From assembly GCA_027943245.1 (NCBI GenBank), contig JANDJZ010000121.1, positions 1-55,000 of the forward strand: a stretch of 55,000 bases of DNA, given 5' to 3'. The notes under the pieces were generated by a model, which saw nothing but the letters and a program-made list of their open reading frames with translations, was not told where the DNA came from and did no database searches. This DNA is from Acanthamoeba sp. SK_2022b (lineage: Eukaryota > Discosea > Longamoebia > Acanthamoebidae). The translations under genes were made by a program, and so were the position numbers. Below are positions 32,010 to 47,475 of the stretch, in pieces; position 1 is the stretch's first letter; each line of letters begins with the position of its first letter.

Positions 32010-32299
32010 TGACGCCGCCGGGGAGATGTACTGGAGATGCAGATCACCCGCAACCAGCCGCTTCACGGGAGATACGTCGTCTGGTCGAAGTGGGTCGTCT
32101 GTCCAACGCCTGAAGCCACGTCGCCACGTCAGCACCAGCGCGTGCGCTCTTGGCCGGCGCACATCCGATACTGTACCTCCTCGATCCCTCGTAGACGACA
32201 AAGTAGGCCGCGAAGCCCGGCATGTCCCGCCAAGTGGCGACGAGACCGCGCGTAAAGCCCTTGATCCCATCGGTCTTGACGATCTTCTTGATGCAGCCG

Positions 32300-32697
32300 C
32301 CGCTACAACTTCACCTCCTCCTCCTCCTCCGACTATGAGGCATCGCCGATGGTGCCCTTCTGCGTGCTCAAGTTCGTTGAAGGCTCCCAGTCAGCCCTCA
32401 CTCTCGACACAGCAAGCGTACCATGACCAGTGCCGCATGGCGCTGGCCCAGATGTCCTGGCGCGCTCACTCGGATGGCGTCGTGCGCTCGCGCCTCGTGT
32501 TCCTCCTGTGGGCGCCGGCCATTGGGCCCTCGGTCAAGGAGCGCATGGTGGCGAGCATGTTCTCCAAGGGCGCCAAGGCTCTCCTGGACCAGTGGAGCGG
32601 CGGCGGCATGAGCCTTGCCGTGCAGGCCTCCGGAGTGGGAGACCTCGCACACGAGGACGTGCAGGACAAGATCCGCGCCAAGACCACCGTCAAGTAG
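32300..32697 (+). CDS. ADF/cofilin-like domain, 3' exon (5' end unresolved)
   Basis: The last segment, from about 32431 to the stop at 32695-32697, reads SRLVFLLWAPAIGPSVKERM, MFSKGAKALLDQ, LAVQASGVGDLAHEDVQDKI, the pattern of the second half of an ADF-homology domain (actin-binding long helix followed by the last strand and helix). A plausible preceding exon ends near 32391 with YEASPMVPFCVLKFVEG. I see no start codon that joins cleanly, so this may be a damaged or 5'-truncated copy. Such domains bind actin in coactosin, cofilin or twinfilin. Confidence 0.45.
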
Positions 32698-32773
32698 CAA
32701 TGTTTTGGTGTAGTTGTTGTCGAAAACAAGAGTGTAAATAGAACAAACAAGCCTTTGAAAGGCGATTTGAACA

Positions 32774-35700
32774 TCACTGCACAATAGAGTCCATCTTCAG
32801 GAAGCGGTCCATCCTGTTGCGGAAGCGCTCCTCCTTGGAGGCGGTGGCATCGTCGCCCGCGCCGGCGGCGGCGGTCGTTTGCTGGGCAGGTTGGGCGATG
32901 GGCTCCGCCTGTGCCTGCTTGGCGTCGAGCGTGTAGTCGTGAATGAGGGTGCCCTCGGGCAGCACCATGTCCTCCACCACGATGTAGTGGCCCTCGCACG
33001 AGCCCTCCAACACCGGGAGATCTGCATTCGTCCAATGATACGCGACTTGTCATGCGTGGCCAAGAGGACCAGGAGATAGTGGGAGAACGTACCGGCCAGC
33101 GGGGCATTCTGTGTTTAATAATAATAATAAAAGTTTATAGATATTAAAATAATAATAAAATAATAACGGAAGATGGTATTTTTCGGTCAGTGACTTGTGT
33201 GCTCATGATGTGAGGGTGGGTGACGCACCACGTGAGGAATGAGGTTGAGGCGGGCGGGTCCTCGCCAAGCATCCTTGATCTTGACGTCCTTGGGAAGCAG
33301 GCTGATGAGCTGCGCGATCTCCGCCGCTCCTGATTGATGTGTGTCCAGTTCGGTGAGAAGAGCGCAGCTCTTGTGTGTGGTGTGTGGGAGACACTGAGCC
33401 GGGTAGCGCCTTACCGGTGACGCTGGGGATGACCTTGAGGTTGATCTCGGGCTTCTCGAAGAACTTGTAGGCCTGGGAGAGATCGAGGCGGTGGTGCTTG
33501 TAGACCATGCTGCCGGTCGCCACCTCCTGCTGGCCATACTTTGTCTCGCCATACAGCGTGTCCTTGTCGACACTCTACATTCCCGTTTGACGGAGTTAAA
33601 AGCCACAAGCGCGTAGCGGACTTGGCGTGTGTGGCCGGGGTAGGGGCTGCGCACCAGCGAGGGGAAGCCGAACTTCTGGGGCTGGCCGTGGACTTCTCTG
33701 CCGGCGGTGATGGCCGACGAACTGAAGAGCGAAAGAGACGCGTAAGCCACAGCCAACAAAGAACGAAAAGCGACGGGTGGCCAAATGCGTAGAGGTGGGG
33801 TTATACCAGTTGACGATGGCCATGAGGGGGAACGTGCAGTCCTCGCCGTTGTACTTGCACCCCACGGACGCGGTCATCTTCTGGTAGACGCCGTAGCCGG
33901 AGCTCTCGGTCTTGACCCAGGACAGGTGGATGTTGTCGTCCGGCTGCAGGAGGTCGGGCACCCATCGCCTGGTGTGTCGCGAGAGACCAGGGCGACGAGG
34001 TGAGGCGTCGACATAAAAGGGCCACGAGCGTTTGCATTGGCCATTGGGTTGTAGAGAGAGGGGGGAGGCAGCTGGGGCTGGTACACACCTGACGGCCTCG
34101 GGGTCGGTCTTGTACGAGATGATCATGTACTCGCGGTTGCTCATGTGCGAAGGAGCCGCTGCCCACCAATCGGTCAGCCCACAGCAACAACAACAACATC
34201 AACTACAACTACTACTACTACTAACACAATACACACACAAAAAGAGAAAGAGGGAGACAACTGTACCAGGATAGCTGGGGCAGATGGCAGGCATGGAGGG
34301 CAGGCTGAGGACCTTCTCCCTGGTGAGTAGCCCCTTGTCGTCCTGCGGAGCGACCGCCGCCGCCGCCTTGCTGTTGGCGCCCTGCTTCCTCGCGTCGGCC
34401 AGCGGGTTGCCGTTCAGGTAGAAGGTCGACTCTGACCTCGTGGCCTTGGCCTCGGCGATGTAGTCGTGCAGCACGAAGCCGTGGGGCAGGGTCAGGTTGG
34501 CCCGTATGTGCTTGCCGCCCACGATCTTGCGGACCGGGAGGTCGGCCGCCGGCGCGTTGACGTGGGGGATGAGGTGGAGCCGCGCCGGGCCCTCCCACGC
34601 CTCCATGACCTCGATGTCCTGCAGGTTGTAGGCCACCAGCTGCGCGATCTGCGGCTTGTAGTCGTGGCCCGGGATGATCTGTCGTGTGCACACCAACCGC
34701 TGTGAGTCGACAGAAATTGAAGCTTGGCATGCATGGAATGGAGGGGGGGGGTGATGCCTTAAGGTTGCAGTTGAGCTTGCTGAGGGAGTTGGCGGCGGTC
34801 TTCTGGTCGAGCCGGTTGTACTTGTAGGCCATGGTGCCCATTGCCGCCCTCCGCCCGCCGTAGGTCAGAATGCCTGCGATGACAAACGGTCGGTTGGTTG
34901 GTCATGTCGTGCTTGCAGGAGAGCCGGAGCGCGGGGTGGGTACCGGTGAGAGTGTCCTTCTCGACGCGAAGCTCGGCCTCGGCGTACTTCTTGGGGAACC
35001 CCCAGATCTCGCGGCCACAGGCAATCGGGGGCTCTGGTGGCGCGCAGAAAGCCGTCACCCCCAGCTCGCCGCCTGCAACAGCTCCAACCGTCGATGCGAG
35101 GCGTACCGTCGTTGAGGAACATCTGCACGGTGTAGTTGACCGGCTTGCCCTCATACATGCACGGCACCACCGTTCCGCTCTCCTGATAGCTGCATCATCG
35201 AAAAACAATGGCTCTGGTTCAGTTGGGTCTCGAGGTGCAATTCATGTGCGTGTATTGGGCGCGAACCTGCCAAAGCCAGAGCTGTCGGGCATGGCGATCC
35301 ACTCGTCTGCGAGTGCCAGAACATGTCAAAAAAAAAAAACTTCAAAAAAATGGAAAAGGAATAAAATAACGTACACAGGACCTGGTTGCTGATGGGCTCA
35401 AGAGGTTCGGGGATGACGCGCCGCAGATGGTCCATGTCCGTCTCGTAGGTCACGATGAAGTACTCCCTATTCACGAACCGATACGGTCCCCTGATACGAA
35501 ACCACATCAGATAAACCGGTCGCGATAAGAACGAAAGCGAATGCGACAGTGGAGGCGTGTTACATGGGGTATGATGGCGAGATGGCGGGCATGGAGGGCA
35601 GCGCTAGGATCTGCTCGCGCGTGAGACCGCCCTGCACCAACCACCACGGCCGAGTTGGTCATGGTGTGCTGGTCCAGAACGGAAAAAAGAGAAATTTGGT

Positions 35701-35795
35701 ACCTGGAGGGTGGAGGCAAGGCGTCGGTGGGCCGGCGTGGACGGGGAGGTGGCCGAGACCAGCGAACGGGTAGCAGAGCGTGACCGCCGGAGCAT
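32774..35795 (-). CDS. Fused double acetoacetate-decarboxylase-like protein, predicted mitochondrial
   Basis: Fifteen exons: 35795-35703, 35631-35564, 35490-35375, 35306-35267, 35189-35107, 35072-34944, 34873-34758, 34678-34267, 34158-34089, 33968-33807, 33721-33655, 33574-33415, 33329-33229, 33108-33093, 33021-32774; 626 residues, all phases closed. Exon 1 is an Arg/Ser-rich presequence ([20 protein letters not shown]). Two ADC-type domains follow, each introduced by a similar linker ([20 protein letters not shown] and [20 protein letters not shown]). Domain 1 has [17 protein letters not shown] with the Lys-Lys pair of the decarboxylase active site. Domain 2 has [17 protein letters not shown], with Gln at the position of the Schiff-base Lys. 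The rest of both domains is well kept ([28 protein letters not shown]). Intron 7 needs a GC donor; exon 14 is 16 nt. Confidence 0.88.
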
Positions 35796-36300
35796 GTTGT
35801 TGTGTGTAGACAGGTGACCTGCGGGTTGTTGCTGTGTTTGAGATAATGGGCAGGCGGGGCGAGCTCCACAAACGTTGGTTGTGTCGAGGATGTACTCGGG
35901 GGTATGCGAGCTCAGGAGTGTGCAGGCGAAGTGAAGTAGGGAAGCGGTGGATATCCCGCCAGACGCTGTAGGAACAACAGAGAAGGGGCAGCCGTTTCTT
36001 TTTGAAGGTATGAGGGCCCAACGCCCAACTGGCCGAGGGCCCAAATGGCCCAACGCCCGGTTTTCCATTGGCCCCCTCGCTCCTGGACATGTTCTACCCC
36101 CCCCCCGCGGTCGGGAAAAACCGGGCGCGCCGCACACGCACACGCAAGCCACTGCACGCGTGGTTCAACGTTCGGTGTTGTGCTCGTGTTCTTCCGACTC
36201 ATCAAAAAAACAGTGTACATCGTCGCGAAGAAAGAACGAAGGTAAAAAGAGAGAAAGCGAAAGCGACCGGTGGGGGGGGGGGAGCGGAGACGACGACGAC
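35796..36300. other. Intergenic: ADC-like promoter side and mucolipin 3' flank
   Basis: No supported exon. Contains a C9/G-rich patch near 36101-36120, G9 near 36269-36280 and short near-repeats of the GGGCCCAA/GGCCCAAC type at 36025-36060. Confidence 0.5.
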
Positions 36301-36560
36301 CTAGAAGGGCGACTCGCGGTACTCGGAGGCGCCCGTGCGGTAGTCCCACGACGACGTGGCCGAGCCCCCGCCCTGTCCGTTCAGGAGGTTGTCGAAGGTC
36401 TTCCGTAGCTGCATCTTGACCCGCTTCTGCAGCCGGGCCGTGTGCTGTAGCTGCAGCTCGGCCATCTGCACGATGAGCTCCTCCTCGAACTCGGCCATCT
36501 GGTCCTCCATGAGCTCGTTCAAGTCGCGCTGCGCGTCGTGCTGTCAGTCGTCTGCCCATG

Positions 36561-36631
<71 letters not shown>

Positions 36632-38733
36632 AGAGAGAGAGAGAGAGAGACGGGAGGTGAACCTTGAGCTTCTTGTAGGTAATGCGGAAGTTGAAGGCGC
36701 GCGGAGTGCCGCTGGGCCGACTGAAGCCCAACTCGCGGAAGTCGTGGCTCGTCATGCCACGCATCGGCGGCGTCTGCACGGGCGACGGCGGCAACTCGAA
36801 GCTGCACACACAAAAGCAAAACAATACAAAAGAAAAGGAGAGGAAAAAAGAGGAGAAAAAGGTGAGTGTGGCTCACGCTTGGTTGCGGGTGGGCGAGTGC
36901 GCGAGTCGCACCTGGATGCCTGGGCCACGCTGTGCCCGGCCACGCCCAGGCTCTGTTGGAGGAGCCCCGCCACGCCCAAGTTCGCCACCACTTTGACGAA
37001 ACAAATAATAAATAAATATAAATAAATAAATATACATAAAAATAAATAGGAAACGAAAACGTTGTCAGCATGCGTGGAATCAGGTGCGGTGTGTGTGACT
37101 GGGCGCACCCTGATCTGCGTTGATGGAGAAGCCTGAAGGGGCCAACCCGGAACCGGAGCCAGCTTCGGAAGCTGTGTCGGATTCCTCGTCGGTCGAGGCC
37201 TTGTCGTGTGTGTGCTTGCGATGCTTCTTCTTCTTCGTCTTCTCGGTCTTCTTCTTCTTCTTCTTCTTCTTCGGTTTCGTGGGTTCGCTCTCGGAAGACG
37301 AGGAGTCGCCCGGGTAGTTGGAATCGAGTTCGATGTCGTCCGAGTCATCGTCGTCATCGTCGTTGATGTTGTACTCCCGGTCGAGAATGCGGAACAGGGC
37401 AAAGATGTCCATCTCGTGGTGGTCTGCCCCTTGACTCCGCTCTCGCGCGCCTGAGGAAAATGGCACAAAGTAAATAAATAAATAAATCAATAAATAAAAC
37501 AAAGCAATAAATAAATTAGCGTGGCAGGCGCGTACGAGGGTCTTCGCCGCCGTGCGCATGTCCTCCGGCGCCGTGGGCGTGACCGCCCGCGTGGGCTGCG
37601 CCACCGCCCCCCTTTGTCTGGGTCCGTCGAGACTGCATTTACGTATATTTTAAATTAGAAATTTTAAAATAAAATAAAATAAAAATTGAAATATCGAAAA
37701 TGGCGAGGAGCACGGCGCGTACGATCTTGGCCGCGTGATAGGAGTCCTCGATGATGAAGATGAAGATGTTGAGGATGGCCGTGATGAAGAGGGAGATGAA
37801 CGAGTAGAGGTAAAACGTGGGTATGATCGGATAGGGATAGTTGTCGTTCAGCTGCTCGAACGTGGCTGTGTATTCACATCGAATCGCATCGCATCACACG
37901 TCAAGACCAACCACATCGGTATTATGTGTGTGCGCGTGTGCATGTGTGTTGTGCGCGTTGTGTGCGTGCGTGTACGTACCGCGCATGTCGTCTCCATTGA
38001 GAAGGGCGAACAGCGTGATGGCCGTGTTGTTGAGGTCCTCGAACTGATGGGAAAAAAATGGACGAAAAATAAAATAAGATAATTAATTAATTAATTAAAT
38101 GATTAACCTATCGGTCTCCGTCAAACGCTCCTCGGTGGACGTAGGCGGTGGAGCGGAGGAGAGACGGGGAGAGTCCGGTGTGGGCGTACCCGATTGGAGT
38201 AGGGCGAGAACAGGACGACGCCCATGAGCATGTAGCCGAAGAAGATGGGGAACGCCGAGATGATGAAACGAGCGATCCGCAATCCCGATATCCTGTTTTG
38301 GCAGGGCATAGAACTCATTATTATTTATTTATTTATTTATTTTGAATTTGAATTTGAAAGGGAGGGCGACGTGCCTGAGGGTGAGGATGAGCGTGTAGAA
38401 GTGCTCGTAGTACTCGAGGTAGCGGAGGATCGTCACGGATGCGCCCAGCGCGCCCATGGCCTCAAAGATCGAGTAGGCCATGCCCTTTACGCGCCACCGC
38501 GGTCAGCGAACAGGGAGTCCTTGAACACCCACCCACCCACCCACCCACGCAGAGGGCGTACCGTCTTGTAGCCGAACTCTTCAACCAGGCCCAGCACGGA
38601 GGCGAGCATGAGGAAGGCAGAGGTGCAGAGGATATGTACATTCCTGATGCCATCGCAGCGACGATTGATATCAGTCAGCCGCCAACGCACAGGCACGCGC
38701 ACTCATGCTGAAGGTTGAAACGAGCACGCACGC

Positions 38734-38815
<82 letters not shown>

Positions 38816-40656
38816 GAAAGAGAGAGAGAGAGAGAGTGATCGAAAAGGAGTACCAGAGAGGGAAAAACTCGAATTTGACGGAGAAAGGGATGCGGGACCA
38901 CGCGGGGTACTTCTCCTGCTTCATGACCTTGCGCGGAATGGCCCTGTACGTCCGCCTCGTCCTCTACACAACACAACCCGACACCGCAAAAAGAAAAAGA
39001 AAAATATTAATATCTAAATATTAAAAATATAAAATAAAATAAAATAAAATAAAATAGAGGCGCATGCGTACCAGGAAGGTGACGACGTTGGTGAAGCAGG
39101 ACCGCAAGGCGAACACGAAGGAGATGAAGTTGAGCACGAACACGATGATGTTGAATATCGTGAACAGGTTCTGCGTCTCCAGCCCTGCGCGCCGATGGCA
39201 CGTGGCGCGCGTGTTGGGTGAGTGCCGCGGACGAGCCGGGAGCAGCAGGGAGAGGGGGCAGAGAGAGAGAGAGAGAGAGAGAGGCACCTATAGAATTGGT
39301 GTAGTAGATCTGCTTGTCGAGGAGCAGTTCGAGCGTGACCTCGCCGCCCTGCTTGGTGTAGCGCAGCAGCACGTCCCACATGAACGGGATAGGGCCCAGC
39401 ACGCCCACGTTCAAGTTGATGAAGTTGAACGACACGCTCATGTCGACCTGTGCGATCCGACAATTATTATTATTATTATTATTATTTTTATTTTTACAAA
39501 AAAGAGAAATATTATAAATAAAAATAACAAAAATAGAAGAATGCAGGGAATGGACGTGCCAGGCGCTGGAAGGTGTCGTTGAGGGCTTCGGGGTTGGAGA
39601 TGTTGAACGGGCCGTAGGGCTCCTCCATCGTCAGATTGTAGGCCACTGCGCGAGACGCCACCGCCTTCTTAAGAATCTATCCACGCGAAAGTTAAGGTGG
39701 GCAGGGCGCGCGCACTGTCGTATTGGCCGAGGTCGTCCGCGGCGATGTCCCACGTGTCGTTCCCCATCACGAAGAAGTTGTGGCAGTAGGCGCTGAACTG
39801 CAGCTTGATGGGCCGCACCTCGCCCAGCGTCTCCCGATCCGAATGCCGCTGCATGTACATGTCTATCGCCAAACTGTTGATCGAGTAGTACTGCTCTCCC
39901 ACCACCACCACCACCACCACCACCACCACCACCACCACCACCACCACCACCACCACCACCACATCAGCGGCAAGCGTTGGAATGGCACGTGCGGGCTGCT
40001 AGCAGAGCGCTGAGGGCTACCGTGTCGACAGTGTGCTTGAGCGACTCGAGGACCTCGTCCATGGTGTGCATGGCGACGTTGGTGACGTCCTTGTCGGAGC
40101 CGGTGCCCAGGAAGAGGCTCTCGAAGGTGTTGTGGGTGGCGCGGGTGTACTGGGCGGTCTCGACGTAGGCCAGGAGGACCTGGACGGTGACGACGATGAA
40201 GATGAGGGCGTGCAGGACGACCTTCCACGGCACCCGGTTGTACTTCTTCCACTTCTGCCACGGGCTGAGCAGCATCGTGTCGGCCAGGGTCATGCGGGGC
40301 CGGTCCCAGCAGTGCGCGGCGAGCGTGCGGTAGGCCTCGGAGCGCCGCCACGCCGCGGTGACCTGGGCCTTGACCCGGCCGCTGGGCGTGGCGAGCTTCT
40401 CGGCCTCCTCGCGCCGTCGCTCGATCTCCTGCTTGGCCTCGTGTTCGGTGAGCTGGCGCGCGGGCGACTCGGCCTCTTTGCTCTTCGTCTTCTTCTTGTG
40501 CTTCTGCTTCTTGGTTTTGTCCTTCTTGTGGTGATGATGGTCGTGCGAAGAGGAGGAGGAAGAGGAGGAGTCGAGCAGCGAGGCCGTCTCCTGGCGCTCG
40601 GTCTCTAATCGCTGCATCTCGACGGCAGAGAGGTTCCGCTTGAACACGTCCACCAT
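36301..40656 (-). CDS. Mucolipin-type (TRPML) cation channel
   Basis: Sixteen exons: 40656-40021, 39890-39716, 39645-39560, 39447-39288, 39184-39072, 38963-38854, 38643-38562, 38484-38375, 38292-38190, 38043-37980, 37865-37723, 37632-37536, 37450-37109, 36990-36912, 36801-36663, 36540-36301; 892 residues. The basic N-terminus has His/Lys runs, then helix S1 (VVLHALIFIVVTVQVLLAYV), the large luminal loop, S2-S6, and the pore TLFALLNGDDM with the paired Asp filter of mucolipins. S6 is LYSFISLFITAILNIFIFII. The tail has a His/Gly-rich piece, an acidic run, poly-Lys and a C-terminal coiled coil. Mucolipins release Ca2+ and other cations from lysosomes. Introns 3 and 8 need GC donors (CTG|GCACGT and CAG|GCACGT). 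Start at 40656 is the first Met before strong homology. Confidence 0.9.
36560..36622. repeat. (TG)n microsatellite in mucolipin intron 15
   Basis: About 31 units followed by a (GA)n run; (CA)n on the sense strand. Confidence 0.95.
38735..38813. repeat. (CA)n microsatellite in mucolipin intron 6
   Basis: About 38 units with one interruption; (TG)n on the sense strand. Confidence 0.95.
39899..39961. repeat. (CCA)21 repeat in mucolipin intron 1
   Basis: Pure CCA triplets; (TGG)n on the sense strand, directly before the exon 2 acceptor. The acceptor therefore lacks an ordinary pyrimidine tract. Confidence 0.95.
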
Positions 40657-40996
40657 CCAATTCAAAAAAAAAAAAAAAATCACTCACGATCCAACAAACC
40701 TGCAGCACAACTGTGGCTTAGTTGCGTAAAATCTCCCTTTCAATAATTAATTGATTAAAATAGAGATGCGTACCAGAGGCGCAAACGTGCAGCTTGCAAA
40801 TCAACCAATTCAGGCGGAATTGGATGTGGACTACTCCTGCAGAGGCAGCAAAACGTCCATAAACACGGGGATCTGATGTTTTCGATGCTACACGAATTCC
40901 GAAGCGGGCGAGCAGTGGGAAAGCACTTCCGCGTGTTATGTGTCGACACTGCACCAACCGGAGAGGCCTCGGCGCACGAGGACAGACAACACCGCG
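40657..40996. other. Mucolipin upstream region and NSUN2 3' flank
   Basis: No supported exon; includes an A14 run at about 40665-40679 just upstream of the mucolipin start. Probably the mucolipin promoter and leader. Confidence 0.5.
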
Positions 40997-44868
<3,872 letters not shown>

Positions 44869-45168
44869 CTTGATTCTGCTCCTCTCGAATTGAAAACACA
44901 CAAACTAAAAAGAGAAATCGTTAATTATTATCGAGAATAAACAGAGCCACGAGGGCCACGCACAGAACAGCCAGGTGGCAGGAAAAGAAGTGTGTGCACG
45001 GCAAAGGAACAGCGGGGCGTGGGTTTATTGCTTGTTTGCTTGTCCCTGGGGGTCGTCGACTAGGAGGTGCCCAGCATTTGGTGGAGCCTGTAGCTGATAC
45101 CTCGGAAGGTGGGGCTATTGTCGAGCGGACCATCCTGGTTGGACTTTCGCGGGCTGGTTTGGTCGAGC

Positions 45169-45413
45169 CTATGGCTGGGACCTCTTATGAGGTGCGCTTC
45201 TCTCTTCGGTCGAAAGGCTACCGTGGAATGACGTTCCAAAAATGGCAAAGAACGTTGCACGTTGACGACTAAAAGGAAAAGGTCAACAAAAGAGACCGTC
45301 TCCACTTCAGCTAACACCGCCGGCTGCCCAAATAAAACACAAAAGAAGAGAAGAGCGACGGCGGAGGGTGCAGGGTATTTAGTATGTGCTTACGAAGTAG
45401 CACCCGTATCCAT
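45169..45413 (-). CDS. Possible tiny spliced ORF (39 residues)
   Basis: Met 45413, exon 45413-45394 (MDTGATS) with a good GTAAGC donor, joined to 45268-45169 after a TTTTAG acceptor, gives a short basic peptide (RQRATFFAIFGTSFHGSLST) ending SQP. No homologue recognised. The region 44869-45683 otherwise shows no convincing gene, and the opposite strand also has an open frame (45262-45507), so this is a weak call. Confidence 0.2.
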
Positions 45414-45683
45414 TGTGCGCTTCTTCTCCGTCAAGCGAATACACGGCCAGCCCTACTTATGGAGGCCATGCCACGGCGCGAAGGGCAATGTTGGGTCTCT
45501 CCAGTAAAAAACAAGGAATAGAAAATCAGAGAACAACGGCGCGAAATCAAGAAAATCCCTGGGAAAAAACTTAATTAATAAGTAAAAACGTTAAAATAAG
45601 ATACGATAGCGTGAAGCCAAACGAAGAATTTTTGCAGATGGCTGTTGCATGATGCGCAACACCATTTTCTTCATAATTATCGA

Positions 45684-46564
45684 ATGGAATCGTCAGCCAA
45701 CACCAACCCACCTTCGACCGAAACCCCTGAAGCTGAAGCCCCACCCACTCGGACCACTGTCGTTCAGTTGGCGCCGGTGGGCCTTCTACCTGGTGCGCTG
45801 CTCTCCTTATCCTTTCCGCCGCACGCCTCGATGTTTTGTTTTAAGACTCGCTCAGGGCGGTTGTGCGTGCTGCACGGGCCCAAGGTGAGCGGGTACTCCT
45901 TCAGGTTCGACGAGATGGGCATCACGCACGTCGTCACGCTCCTCAATGACCAAGCCGAGGAGAAGAAGGCGCGAGTACTAGTCCCCCTTCTCTTTTGGCT
46001 GGGCACTAGACCTGCTGCGAGATCTGATTGGACCATGGTCATGACGCCACGTGCTTGAGGACTGCAGGTGGTCGAGCGCCAGGCCAGGAAGCAGGGCGCT
46101 GAGTGGATCTGGATACCCATGCAGGGCGCGTCGCCACCGCTGCCGGCGGACTTCCCCCGCATCTTGACGTACGCCCGTCAGTCCTGGCCACTCAACGTTG
46201 CTCCCGCCTGACGGTCACGGGCGTGGGTGATACGCGCGGCAGAGCGATGACACGACTGCAGGAGGTGCTGGCCAAGGAAGGCACGGGAGTGCTGATCCAC
46301 TGCTCAGCGGGCCTTCATCGCACGGGAATGATCGCCAACGCTCTGCTCCGGTTTATTGGACACGACGAAGCGGGAGCGATGGAGGTTGGTGACACTTCCT
46401 CCCGTTCGGTCAAAGACAACCGGCGAGGTGACTTAATGCGCCGCTGACGATCGTTGTGGCAGGTGCTGCGGGTGAGCCGTGAGAAGACTGCGAGCGGCGT
46501 GGGCAAACATCGCGTGGCCTGGGCCGACACCTTCCTGGAGTGGGTAAAGTGCCAACAGCAGTGA
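45684..46564 (+). CDS. Small dual-specificity/tyrosine-type phosphatase
   Basis: Exons 45684-45974, 46068-46168, 46243-46384, 46463-46564; about 211 residues. After a Pro/Thr-rich N-terminus: GLLPGALLSLSFPPHASMFC, SGYSFRFDEMGITHVVTLLN, then EWIWIPMQGASPPLP, and the catalytic loop VLIHCSAGLHRTGMIANALL with a full C-x5-R. It ends WADTFLEWVKCQQQ. Family members remove phosphate from proteins, RNA 5' ends or inositides; the substrate is not clear here. A rearranged copy of its last exons lies at 47772-48012. Confidence 0.8.
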
Positions 46565-46973
46565 TTACCCTGTTGGAGACGATGAAGGCTGAGAAGCCGC
46601 AGGGATGTGCAGGCGAGGAAAGAGAGTGCTTATTTGGAGGGGCAAGATCCAACGCTGACTCCTGCATCTGGTTTCTGTTGGCGCTTTTCGTGGAATTAGG
46701 GTTGTTGGTAGAGTTCTTTTTGCTGAACGACTGACTGTCGGCGGCCAGCCTGGCACTTTCTGAACCTATACTGTCGGCTCTACTGGCTTTGCTGCGTAAG
46801 TTCCGCCGTGCGTGCAAATCATTGCACGAACATTCCCCTTGTCACCCCCATCAGCTCACAATGTCCGCGCTGGTTCATCTGCAGTTTTGGCGAAAGCGAT
46901 TGGCCTGAGTGCGCACCCCTCGTATCGCCACAATGATGCTTGGCCTAACCTTTCATTCGCAAGGGAAGCGAAG

Positions 46974-47475
46974 ATGGAGAGGGACAAAACGAACTCGAAG
47001 AAACAAGGTGAGTGCCCTCCACGTAACTTTTGGTTAGTAGTGCTGACGTCAATTGTTAGTTGTTGGCACACAATTGCACACAGATCAAGAACGTTGCACT
47101 CTCCTAGATCGGCTTATCTCTGAAGATATCGACCACCTTAAACTAGTGCACCGAGAGGAGCGTCAGAGAGTGTGGCGCCTAGACCTCAATCCGTTGGAGT
47201 TGAGAGGCCGGGTCAATCATTCGATTACAGCAACTGCAATTCTCAACCAACGGGACAAATTCACCATCAGAGGCACGCTGGATCATGGGTGGATGTACCG
47301 TGCAACAGTGGAGGAGAGGGGGTGCATGCTGGAGGCCGAACTGAAGTTCGCTGCACCTGACAAAGACTATTGCATGCCTATCCCCGTTTGGGTAAAGAGG
47401 AAAGAGAAGAGCAAATATAGTCGACAGTGCTTGTTGATGATCCAGCTGCTCTTGGAAAACACCCTCCAAAGGTGA
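46974..47475 (+). CDS. Unknown 143-residue protein
   Basis: Exons 46974-47007 and 47084-47475 join in phase (MERDKTNSKKQ then DQERCTLLDRLISEDIDHLK). The rest is well-ordered and non-repetitive: WRLDLNPLELRGRVNHSITA, RGTLDHGWMYRATVEERGCM, CMPIPVWVKRKEKSKYSRQC, ending LLLENTLQR. I do not recognise the family. The stop lies at the very start of the composite pseudogene, so the original C-terminus may have been replaced by that duplication. Confidence 0.6.

Noticed and set aside
44869..45683. Gene between NSUN2 and the phosphatase
   Set aside because: Short frames exist on both strands, but only a 39-residue spliced peptide with decent splice sites could be built; no conserved motif, so no confident gene.
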